Part shown: in pieces, positions 39,498 through 46,960 of the stretch
How the letters are laid out: the number at the start of each line of letters is the position of its first letter
Numbering within the stretch: the first letter of the stretch is position 1
Assembly (NCBI GenBank): GCA_963848475.1
Contig: CAWKDW010000008.1
Location: forward strand, 163,264-227,263
Reading direction: 5' to 3'
DNA length: 64,000 nucleotides
From: Solirubrobacter sp963848475
GTDB lineage: Bacteria > Actinomycetota > Thermoleophilia > Solirubrobacterales > Solirubrobacteraceae
The notes under the pieces: model-generated
The model's input: the letters and a program-made list of their open reading frames with translations, nothing else
Database searches by the model: none
Told to the model about the DNA's origin: nothing
Made by a program: the position numbers and the translations under genes

Positions 39498-40529
39498 GTG
39501 TGGAAGCGCTGGTCGAGCGGTTCGTAGGACTGGTCGAGCTCGCCCTTGAGCACGAGGCGGTAGAGGAACCAGAGCGACGGGGCGAGGATCAGCATGCCGA
39601 GGCCGACGACGATCACCGTCGCCTGCAGGACGGCGTCGGCGGCCGCGGCCTCGTCGACGGTGAGGTCCGGCGGCAGCAGGTACGGGTCCTGCGCGAGCGC
39701 CCAGCCGACGACGATCGCGACGACCGCCAGCGCGGAGGTCGCGCGTGCCAGCCCGTAGCGCTCCGTCCAGACCAGCACCATCGTCGTGGCACCGGCCAGA
39801 GCGGAGACGATCACCATCGCCAGACCGGCGCCGGAGGTGAGGCCGTCGAACAGCGCCCGCGCGTCGGAGCGCAGGACGAGCAGGCCGCCGATCGAGACGG
39901 CACCGCTTGCCGCTCCCGCCACCAGGGCGCGCAGCCGGAAGGCGCGGGCGAGCTCCGGCTGGCCGGCACGGATCGAGTCGCCGGCCAGGTAGACGGCGGC
40001 CAGATACGCGCCGGTCAGGACCGCGATCGCGCCGATCAAGAAGGACGTGGGGTTCACCCAGGAGTCGATCGGGTCGCCGGTCGCGTTGCCGAGCCCGACG
40101 CGCCCGGAGGCGATCCCGCCCAGCACTGCGCCGAAGAAGAACGGGATCAGCACGGACGCGGTCGCGAACAGCGCGCCGAGCAGCGCGGGCCTCCCGCATC
40201 GTCGCCGCCTGCCCGCGCAGGGCGAAGGCCGTGCCGCGGAAGATGATCCCGATCGCGGCGAGGAAGAGCGGGATCTGCAGCGTGGTGAAGATCGAGCCGA
40301 AGGCCTTCGGGAACGCGGTCCAGACGATCACCAGCACGAAGATCAGCCAGACGTGGTTGGCCTCCCAGACGGGGGCCATCGAGCGCTGGATCATGCCCCG
40401 CAGCGGGCCGCCACGGCGCGCGCCACCCGCGGTCAGGTCCCAGAAGCCCGCGCCGAAGTCCGCGCTGCCGAGCACGGCGTAGGCGGCGATGCCGAGGACG
40501 ACGAAGCCGGCACAGATCTCAGGGAGCAT
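39494..40529 (-). CDS. cydB: cytochrome bd ubiquinol oxidase subunit II, one frame break
   Basis: About 345 residues with eight or nine helices. PEICAGFVVLGIAAYAVLGS, ADFGAGFWDLTAGG, RSMAPVWEANHVWLIFVLVI and AFPKAFGSIFTTLQIPLFLA are typical of CydB. After a one-base insertion near 40185 it continues SVLIPFFFGAVLGGIASGRV and ends LVLKGELDQSYEPLD. ATG 40529 lies 11 nt inside cydA and the stop overlaps the small membrane protein gene. Confidence 0.92.
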
Positions 40530-41847
40530 GGCCCGCCACCTCGGATTCCGGCGGTTTGCGGGCGAGCCGGCGCAGCAGCCAGAAGACCGCGATCCCGAGC
40601 GCCACGTAGACCGCGATCAGGACGACGTAGCCGACGCCGAGCCCGCCCGCCTCCGTCACCGCCTGCTCGGTGCGCATGACCCGGTAGACGATCCAGGGCT
40701 GGCGGCCGACCTCGGTCGTGATCCACCCCGCGATCAGGGCGACGAACGACAGCGGACCGGCGAGCATCACCGCGCGGAAGAACCAGGGCGACGCCGGCAG
40801 CCTACGTTTTCGATACCAGGTCCAGATGAAGATGACGCCGAGCAGCGCAAGGCCCGTGCCGATCCCGATCATCGTCTGGAACGCGAAGCGCACGATGTTC
40901 ACCGGCGGGCGATCCTCGGCGGGGACCGACTCGAGCCCGATGACCTCGGCATTCGGATCGTGCTTGGCCAGCAGCGAGAGCAGCTTCGGGATCTCGATGC
41001 CGAAGCGGACCTCGCCGCGCGCCTCGTCGTAGAACCCGCCGATCGTGAACGGCGCGCCCGTCTGCGTCCGCTGCAGCCCCTCGAACGCGGCGAGCTTGAC
41101 CGGCTGGCGCGCGGCGACCTCGCGCCCGGCCCAGTCGCCGATGATCACCTGGACCGGCGCGCACAGCGACGCGAAGGCGAGGGCGACGACGAGCCCGGTG
41201 CGGTGATAGAGGTCGCGCTTCCCGCGCAACCAGGCGGAGGCGTAGACGCCGGCCACGATGAACCCGCAGACGAGGTAGCCCGCGAGGTACATGTGGATCA
41301 GCTCGTGCCACATGTTCGAGTTCAGCAGCGCCTCCCACGGGCGCGGGTTGACGACCTTCCCGTCGACCAGGTCGAAGCCGGTCGGATCGTTCATCCAGCC
41401 GTTGACCGCGATCACGTTGAACGAGCCGGCGAACCCGCTCAGCACGACGGGGATGCCGGTGAGGAAGTGCGCGCGCTTGGAGAGCCGGTCCCAGCCGTAG
41501 ACGTAGATCGCGATGAAGATCGCCTCGACGAAGAACGAGATCCCCTCCAGCGCGAAGCCGATGCCGAAGACCTCGCCGAACCGCGCCATGAACTCCGGCC
41601 ACAGCAGCCCGAACTCGAACGAGAGGATCGTGCCGGTCACGACGCCGACCGCGAACAGCGTCACCGCCACCTTCGACCAGCGCTTCGCCAGCGCCTTGTA
41701 GGTCGCGTCGCCGGTGCGCAGGTAGAGGCCCTCGACGAACAGCATCATCGCCGGGAAGGCGATCCCGAAGCACACGATCGGGATGTGCACCGTCAGAGAC
41801 AGCGCCTGCATCTGGCGCGCTTGCAACAGGTCGGCGGCGGCGACCAC
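40519..41847 (-). CDS. cydA: cytochrome bd ubiquinol oxidase subunit I
   Basis: Intact, 442 residues. GTG start 41847 preceded by TACCCT at 6 nt, hence leaderless. The heme b595 His ligand region LSLTVHIPIVCFGIAFPAMM, the proton-channel Glu helix EGISFFVEAIFIAIYVYGWD, the heme b558 His in NSNMWHELIHMYLAGYLVCG, the Q-loop, and the conserved VGRQPWIVYRVMRT are present. The Q-loop is of the short type seen outside enterobacteria. High-affinity, non-proton-pumping terminal oxidase for low oxygen or stress. No cydCD is in the window. Confidence 0.93.
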   Translation of the reverse strand: MVAAADLLQARQMQALSLTVHIPIVCFGIAFPAMMLFVEGLYLRTGDATYKALAKRWSKVAVTLFAVGVVTGTILSFEFGLLWPEFMARFGEVFGIGFALEGISFFVEAIFIAIYVYGWDRLSKRAHFLTGIPVVLSGFAGSFNVIAVNGWMNDPTGFDLVDGKVVNPRPWEALLNSNMWHELIHMYLAGYLVCGFIVAGVYASAWLRGKRDLYHRTGLVVALAFASLCAPVQVIIGDWAGREVAARQPVKLAAFEGLQRTQTGAPFTIGGFYDEARGEVRFGIEIPKLLSLLAKHDPNAEVIGLESVPAEDRPPVNIVRFAFQTMIGIGTGLALLGVIFIWTWYRKRRLPASPWFFRAVMLAGPLSFVALIAGWITTEVGRQPWIVYRVMRTEQAVTEAGGLGVGYVVLIAVYVALGIAVFWLLRRLARKPPESEVAGHAP

Positions 41848-41853
41848 GGGCGG

Positions 41854-41863
41854 AGGGTACTGT
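41854..41863. promoter_or_regulatory. overlapping divergent -10 boxes of cydA and the enolase-superfamily gene
   Basis: AGGGTACTGT gives TACTGT on the plus strand (41858-41863, 11 nt before ATG 41875) and TACCCT on the minus strand (41859-41854, 6 nt before GTG 41847). The two share the central TA. Starts on one strand should compete with the other. Confidence 0.45.
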
Positions 41864-41874
41864 GGCGGCCCTGT

Positions 41875-42973
41875 ATGAAGATGACCCGCGTCGCCATCCA
41901 CGGCTACGACCTGCGCTACGCGCACGGCGAATACGTGATGTCCGGCGGGCGGACGATCCGCTCGCTGCCGAGCACGGTCGTCAGCATCGAGACCGACAGC
42001 GGCCTGGTCGGGTGGGGCGAGACGTGCCCGCTCGGCTCCACCTACCTCCCCGCGCACGCCGCCGGCGCGCGCGCCGCGCTGGCCGAACTGGCCCCGGCGC
42101 TGCTCGGGCGTCGATCCGCGCAACCTGGCCGCGGTCTGGGAAGCGATGGACGGCGCGCTGGCCGGCCACGCCTATGCGAAGTCGGCGCTCGACATCGCCT
42201 GCTGGGACCTCCTGGGCAAGGCGGCCGGGCTGCCCGTCAGCGCGCTGCTGGGCGGCACCACCAGCAGCGATTTCCCGCTCTACGTCGCGATCCCGCTCGG
42301 CCCCGTCGCCGACATGGTCGCGCACGTGCAGGCGCGCAAGGCCGAGGGCACCACCCGCTTCCAGCTCAAGCTCGGGGCCGATCCGCGCGAGGACGCGGCG
42401 CGGGTCAGGGCCGTCCTCGAGGCCACCGATGACGGCGACGTGATCATCGCCGACGCCAACGGCGGCTGGCGACTGCAGGACGCGACGATCGCCGCGCGCG
42501 CGCTCGAGGGCCTGGACCGCGTGCTCTTCGAGCAACCCTGCCCGACGCTCGAGGAGTGCCTGATCGTGCGCGAGCGCACGACGCTCCCGATGGTCCTCGA
42601 CGAGGTCATCGTCGACGTCCAGACGCTGATCCGCGCCCAGGGCGCATGCGAGGCGATCAACCTCAAGATCGGGCGCGTCGGCGGCCTGACGAAGGCGAAG
42701 CTGATCCGCGACCTCGGTCAGCAGCTCGGGCTGCGCTTCACGATCGAGGACAGCTGGGGCGGCGATCTCACGACCGCCGCCGTCGCCCACCTCGCCGCGA
42801 CCACCAAGCCCGATCAGCTGCTGATGGCGAGCTTCATGAACGACTGGACGCTCGACCACATCGCGGGCTATCAGCCGCGCTCCCGACACGGCCGCGGCCA
42901 GGCTCCCACCGCTCCGGGTCTCGGCATCACCGTCGACCCGCGGTCACTGAGCACACTGACGACGGTCGAATGA
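41875..42973 (+). CDS. mandelate racemase/MLE family, cis-3-hydroxy-L-proline-dehydratase-like, one frame break
   Basis: About 366 residues, enolase superfamily. N-terminal capping domain with VMSGGRTIRSLPSTVVSIET and ETCPLGSTYLPAHAAGARAA. Barrel motifs: catalytic Lys in RFQLKLGADP, metal ligands in VIIADANGGW, LFEQPC and LPMVLDEVIVD, second-side Lys in NLKIGRVGGLTKAKL, and FTIEDSWGGDLTTAAVAHLA. The CPLG...YLPA block and EDSWGGD resemble the cis-3-hydroxyproline dehydratase group. Break near 42110. ATG 41875 or 41881. No proline-racemase-like partner is near, so substrate is inferred only. Confidence 0.75.
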
Positions 42974-43091
42974 CGCATGCACGCCGGGGTGGACTCCATG
43001 ACCGCGGACTTCATCCTCAGCGCGGCGAAGTAGAGAGACTGCGCGGATCGCACGCGCACTCACCAAACAGCGCGGCGCGACGGCGGCCGGG

Positions 43092-44468
43092 GTGGCCGCC
43101 CTCGCCGCCGTGCTGTGGCTCGTCTACGGTCTCGGCTTCGTCGGCTACGACAGCGTCTACGCGCTGATCTGGGGACGCCAACTGAGCCACGGGCAACTGC
43201 CGGACTTCTACGAGGTCATCGGGAGCCCGACGCCGCACCCGCTGCTGAACGTCGTGACCGCGGTGCTCGCGCCGCTCGGCGACCGCGCGATGCCGGCGCT
43301 GGCCGCGCTTTCGACGGTGGCGTTCGCCGCACTCGGCTGGGGTGCGTTCCGGCTCGGGCGCGAGCTGTTCTCGGTTCCCACCGGGATCGCGTTCGCCGTG
43401 ATCCTGCTGACGCGCGACCTGCTGCTCGGCGGCGTCTATCAGGCGCTCGAGGAGATCCCGTTCCTCGCGCTCGTGATCTGGAGCATCGTGCTCGAGGCCG
43501 AGCGGCGTCGCCGTGGAGCGCCGGTGCTGGTGCTGCTCGGTCTCGCCGGCCTGCTGCGACCCGAGGCTTGGCTGCTCACGGCGGCCTACCTCGTCTACCT
43601 GCTGCCGCCGCTCACCTCCGGGCAGCGCGTCCGGATGATCGCGCTCGCGGCTGCCGCGCCGGTTCTATGGGCGCTGTCGGACCTCGCGATCACGGGCGAC
43701 CCGCTGCACTCGCTGCACCACACGCAGGCCGGCGCCGTGCGCCTCGAGCGCCCGCGTGAGCTGGACGTCGCGCTGGAGACCGGGCCGCGCTACCTGCGCT
43801 TCGTCCTTCACACGCCGGTGATCTGGGGCGGCCTCGCCGGATGCGTGGCCGGGCTCTGGCTGCTGTTCGCACGCTCGATCCTCCCCGCCGCCGTGCTCGC
43901 GCTCGGCGTGCTCGGCTTTCTCGGTCTCGGGCTCGCGAACGTGCCGCTGCTGACGCGGTACGCCTACGTCCCGGCGAGCATGCTCGCGCTCTTCTGCGCC
44001 GTCGCAGGCTTCGGCTGGCTGCACTTCGCGCGCGGGACGATGGTCCGGCGCGCGTGGATCGCCGGAGCGCTCGTGCTCGCCGCGGCGGCCGTGTGGTCAC
44101 TCCCCCGCGAGCGCGAGCGGATCGAGACCGTGCGAGCGGCGAACGTCACCCGTCGCGGCCTGGAGGCGTCATTGCGCGAGCTCGTGCAGAGCCCGGCCGG
44201 CCGCGCGGCGCTGCGCGCGTGCCCGCGGCTCTATCTCCCCGACGGCCGCACCGCGGCGCTCGTCGCCTACTGGCTCGATGCCGCCCCGGTGACGCCGATC
44301 GGCCAGACCGCGCCCCCGCCCGGTGGCGTCTTCCTCGGCGCGGCGCCGCGCGACCGCCGTCCCTACCTGACCGAGCCGCGCGTCATCACCGGCCCGCGGC
44401 CGGTGCTTCCGGAGCAGTACAGCCCCGTCGCGCGCACGGACGACTGGGCCCTCTACAAGGGCTGTTAG
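43092..44468 (+). CDS. polytopic membrane protein, glycosyltransferase-like (GT-C fold)
   Basis: Intact, about 458 residues with roughly ten hydrophobic helices in the first 370 and a soluble C-terminal domain (YLPDGRTAALVAYWLDAAPV). The first extracytoplasmic loop has GYDSVYALIWGRQLSHGQLP and SPTPHPLLNVVTAVLAPLGD, where paired acidic and His residues resemble the catalytic loop of GT-C mannosyl/arabinosyl transferases. No exact family assigned. The start at GTG 43092 is the first in-frame start, but coding-like sequence (ARALTKQRGATAAG) precedes it. Ends against the def gene with a 4-nt overlap. Confidence 0.65.
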   Translation: MAALAAVLWLVYGLGFVGYDSVYALIWGRQLSHGQLPDFYEVIGSPTPHPLLNVVTAVLAPLGDRAMPALAALSTVAFAALGWGAFRLGRELFSVPTGIAFAVILLTRDLLLGGVYQALEEIPFLALVIWSIVLEAERRRRGAPVLVLLGLAGLLRPEAWLLTAAYLVYLLPPLTSGQRVRMIALAAAAPVLWALSDLAITGDPLHSLHHTQAGAVRLERPRELDVALETGPRYLRFVLHTPVIWGGLAGCVAGLWLLFARSILPAAVLALGVLGFLGLGLANVPLLTRYAYVPASMLALFCAVAGFGWLHFARGTMVRRAWIAGALVLAAAAVWSLPRERERIETVRAANVTRRGLEASLRELVQSPAGRAALRACPRLYLPDGRTAALVAYWLDAAPVTPIGQTAPPPGGVFLGAAPRDRRPYLTEPRVITGPRPVLPEQYSPVARTDDWALYKGC

Positions 44469-45019
44469 TCCTCGTCGCGCGCGGGGCGCCAGGGGACGCC
44501 GGCGTTCAGCGCGCGCACGGCGGCGCGGCGCTGCTCCGGAGTCGCGCGGTCGAGCATCAGCACGCCGTTGAGGTGATCGAGCTCGTGCTGGAGCACGCGG
44601 GCGTGTCCCCCGGTCGCCTCGATCCGCTGCGGCCGGCCCTCGGCGTCCTGCGCCTCGACCACGACCGCGAACGGCCGCTCGACCTCGACGTTGACGGCGG
44701 CCTTGCCGAGCGAGAGGCAGCCTTCGAGCATCGTCTCGCGCTCCTCGCTCGCCGACACCAGCTCCGGATTGACGATCACGCGCGCCGGGGCGTCGTCCGC
44801 GTCGTCGGGCAGCCGGTAGACGAAGACGCGGCGCAGCGAGCCGACCTGGGTCGCCGCGAGGCCGGCGCCGTCAGCGTCATTCATCAGCTGCGCGAGCTCG
44901 GAGACCTGCTGCGCGAACGCGCGATCGAACTGCTCCACCGGCCGCGCCGTCTCGCGCAGGACCGGGTCGCCCCACTGCCGGATGTGCGAGAAGGCGCGCT
45001 CACGATCTTCACCAGGCAC
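44465..45019 (-). CDS. def: peptide deformylase
   Basis: Intact, 184 residues, GTG start. Motif 1 GAGLAATQVGSLRRVFVY, motif 2 METMLEGCLSLG-type (MLEGCLSLGKAAV) with the metal Cys, motif 3 ARVLQHELDHLNGVLMLDRA with HExxH. It removes the formyl group from nascent proteins. The N-terminus IRQWGDPVLRETARPV is normal. No fmt gene adjoins; it follows a marR gene by 15 nt in the same direction. Confidence 0.94.
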   Translation of the reverse strand: MPGEDRERAFSHIRQWGDPVLRETARPVEQFDRAFAQQVSELAQLMNDADGAGLAATQVGSLRRVFVYRLPDDADDAPARVIVNPELVSASEERETMLEGCLSLGKAAVNVEVERPFAVVVEAQDAEGRPQRIEATGGHARVLQHELDHLNGVLMLDRATPEQRRAAVRALNAGVPWRPARDED

Positions 45020-45034
45020 GGCGCGGCAGGATAC

Positions 45035-45499
45035 TCAGCCCGTGGCGCCGCACTGAAGGGCGTCGACCATGCCGGCCAGGGCCTCGGTCGCCAACACGAG
45101 CTCGGCGACCTGCTCGTCGTCCATCGCCGCCATCTCGGTGCGCAGCAGGGCGCGGTACTGCTCGCGGAAGCCCTCGAGCGCGTCGCTGCCCTGCGCGGTG
45201 ATCGAGACGACCACGACGCGGCCGTCGCAGTCATCGCGACAGCGCTCGACCCAGCCGCGTTCCTCGAGCCGCTTGATCATGATCGTGACCGTCGGCTGCG
45301 CCAGGCCTTCGAGGTCAGCGAGCGTGGTGATGCGCTGCGGCGCCGCGCTGAGCGTGCTCAGCACGCTGCCCTCGCTGCGCGTCAGCGTCCAGCGCGCGCG
45401 TTTGGCCACGAGCCGCTGCAGCAGCGATGCCTGCGGGAGCAACGTAGTCGCCACGCGCTCGATCGCCTCGTCGCGTGGCATGGCCAGCGGACGACTCAT
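45035..45499 (-). CDS. MarR-family transcriptional regulator
   Basis: Intact, 154 residues. Winged helix: WTLTRSEGSVLSTLSAAPQR, ITTLADLEGLAQPTVTIMIK, RLEERGWVERCRDDCDGRVV and VVSITAQGSDALEG. It is divergent from cfa across only 24 bp of AT-rich DNA holding a direct repeat, so it probably represses itself and cfa. A Cys pair in RCRDDCDG at the wing might make it redox-sensitive. Confidence 0.88.
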   Translation of the reverse strand: MSRPLAMPRDEAIERVATTLLPQASLLQRLVAKRARWTLTRSEGSVLSTLSAAPQRITTLADLEGLAQPTVTIMIKRLEERGWVERCRDDCDGRVVVVSITAQGSDALEGFREQYRALLRTEMAAMDDEQVAELVLATEALAGMVDALQCGATG

Positions 45500-45523
45500 A
45501 TTGTTGAACTATATTGTTTGAGC
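45498..45523. promoter_or_regulatory. marR/cfa divergent promoter and operator
   Basis: ATATTGTT occurs twice in direct orientation (45498-45505 and 45511-45518), 13 bp apart. The plus -10 TATATT (45510-45515) lies 8 nt before the cfa ATG and the minus -10 TATAGT (45513-45508) lies 8 nt before the marR ATG. The two boxes overlap. A bound MarR dimer would block both. Confidence 0.6.
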
Positions 45524-46840
45524 ATGCAGTTGCCTACGACCCTCTCATATCGACTCGGGGTGGCGGCGACCGTCCGAGACGTTCTCGGCGACCTGGCCGA
45601 CGGCCGCTTTGCCGCGCTGCCCGTCACGCTCCGCTTCTGGGATGGCAGCATCCTCTCCTCGCCCCGCAAGGGCGCGCCGGTGGTCGAGGTGCGTGACCCG
45701 AGCGCGATCGCCCACCTCCTGCACGCGCCCAACCAGATCGGGCTCTCGCGCGCGTGGGTGACCGGCGCGCTCGCCGTCGACGACGACGCCGACCTCGAGG
45801 CCGTGCTGCGACTGCGCGGCGAGTTCGGCGTACTGCGCCTGAGCGCCCGTGAGCGAGCGCGGCTCGTTGCCGCCGCTGTGCGGATCGCCGGACCGCGCGT
45901 CCTGCTCCGACCGCCGGCTCCCGCGATCGAGGCGCAGCGCCCGGGCCGCCTGCACTCGCTCGGGCGCGACCGGGCCGCGATCCGCCATCACTACGACGTC
46001 TCCAACCGCTTCTACTCGATGCTGCTCGGCCCGAGCCTCGTGTATTCGTGCGCCTACTTCGACGATCCGGACGAGTCGCTCGAAGCCGCCCAGGAACGCA
46101 AGCTCGAACTGATCTGCAGCAAGCTCCGGCTCTCCGAGGGCGAGCGCCTGCTCGACATCGGCTGCGGCTGGGGCTCGCTGCTCATCCACGCCGCCGAGCG
46201 CCACGGCGTGCACGGCGTCGGCGTCACCCTCTCGGAGTCCCAGGCCCAGCTCGCACGCGAGCGGATCGAGGCCGCCGGCCTCTCGGGCCGAATCGAGATC
46301 CGCGTCAGCGACTACCGCGAGATCACCGACGACCCGTTCGACAAGATCGCCAGCGTCGGCATGTACGAGCACGTCGGCCGCGACCAGCTCGGCGCCTATG
46401 CGCGCACGGTGCACTCGCTGCTGCGTCCCGGCGGGCTGTTCCTCAACCACGGCATCGCCCGCCTGCACTCCGAACCCCCGCCGGCCGACACCTTCCTGAC
46501 CCGCTACGTCTTCCCGGACGGCGAGCTGCATCCGGTGACCGACGTCATGACGTCGATGGAGGAGGCTCGCCTCGAGGTCCGCGACGTCGAGTCGCTGCGC
46601 GAGCACTACCCGCTCACGCTGCGCCACTGGCTGGCCAACCTGGAGAGCCATCGAGCGGACGCCATCGCCGAGATCGGCGAGCAGCGCGAGCGCGTCTGGC
46701 GGCTCTACATGCTCGCCTCGGCACTGGGCTTCGAGGCCGCCGACGTCACCGTCTACCAGGTGCTCAGCACCCGGCCGGACGCCCCGCACGGCCTCCCACT
46801 CGTGCGAGCAGACATTCGCGAGTCCGAGCCCGTGATCTAG
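45524..46840 (+). CDS. cfa: cyclopropane-fatty-acyl-phospholipid synthase
   Basis: Intact, 438 residues. Non-catalytic N-terminal domain (LRFWDGSILSSPRKGAPVVE, GLSRAWVTGALAVDDDADLE), then RAAIRHHYDVSNRFYSMLLG, YSCAYFDDPDESLEAAQERK, SAM motif RLLDIGCGWGSLLIHAAERH, GVTLSESQAQLARERIEAAG, SVGMYEHVGRDQLGAYARTV and FLTRYVFPDGELHPVTDV. The bicarbonate-ligand residues of this class fall in these blocks. Transfers a methylene from SAM to membrane lipid double bonds (or a methyl in related enzymes). Control by the divergent MarR links membrane modification to a ligand. Confidence 0.9.
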   Translation: MQLPTTLSYRLGVAATVRDVLGDLADGRFAALPVTLRFWDGSILSSPRKGAPVVEVRDPSAIAHLLHAPNQIGLSRAWVTGALAVDDDADLEAVLRLRGEFGVLRLSARERARLVAAAVRIAGPRVLLRPPAPAIEAQRPGRLHSLGRDRAAIRHHYDVSNRFYSMLLGPSLVYSCAYFDDPDESLEAAQERKLELICSKLRLSEGERLLDIGCGWGSLLIHAAERHGVHGVGVTLSESQAQLARERIEAAGLSGRIEIRVSDYREITDDPFDKIASVGMYEHVGRDQLGAYARTVHSLLRPGGLFLNHGIARLHSEPPPADTFLTRYVFPDGELHPVTDVMTSMEEARLEVRDVESLREHYPLTLRHWLANLESHRADAIAEIGEQRERVWRLYMLASALGFEAADVTVYQVLSTRPDAPHGLPLVRADIRESEPVI

Positions 46841-46857
46841 ACCGCTGCGGTGCACGT

Positions 46858-46948
46858 GCGCTCTCCTGCTTGAGAGCGCTGCGGTCTGCCGCAGAAGCCG
46901 CGTGGGGGCCTGGCATTCCCCGAGCGGCGCCTCGCGGCGCCGCTCGGG
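46858..46948. terminator. cluster of three hairpins between cfa and the M14 gene
   Basis: Three perfect stems in a row: GCGCTCTC-ctgctt-GAGAGCGC (46858-46879), CTGCGG-tctg-CCGCAG (46879-46894) and CCCGAGCGGCGCC-tcgc-GGCGCCGCTCGGG (46919-46948, 13 bp). They separate the converging cfa and M14 peptidase units and can act in both directions. Confidence 0.75.
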
Positions 46949-46960
46949 AACGTGATTGCG

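Noticed and set aside
42977..43033. 18-codon frame MHAGVDSMTADFILSAAK
   Set aside because: Too short, no ribosome site and no recognisable family; probably chance between two genes.
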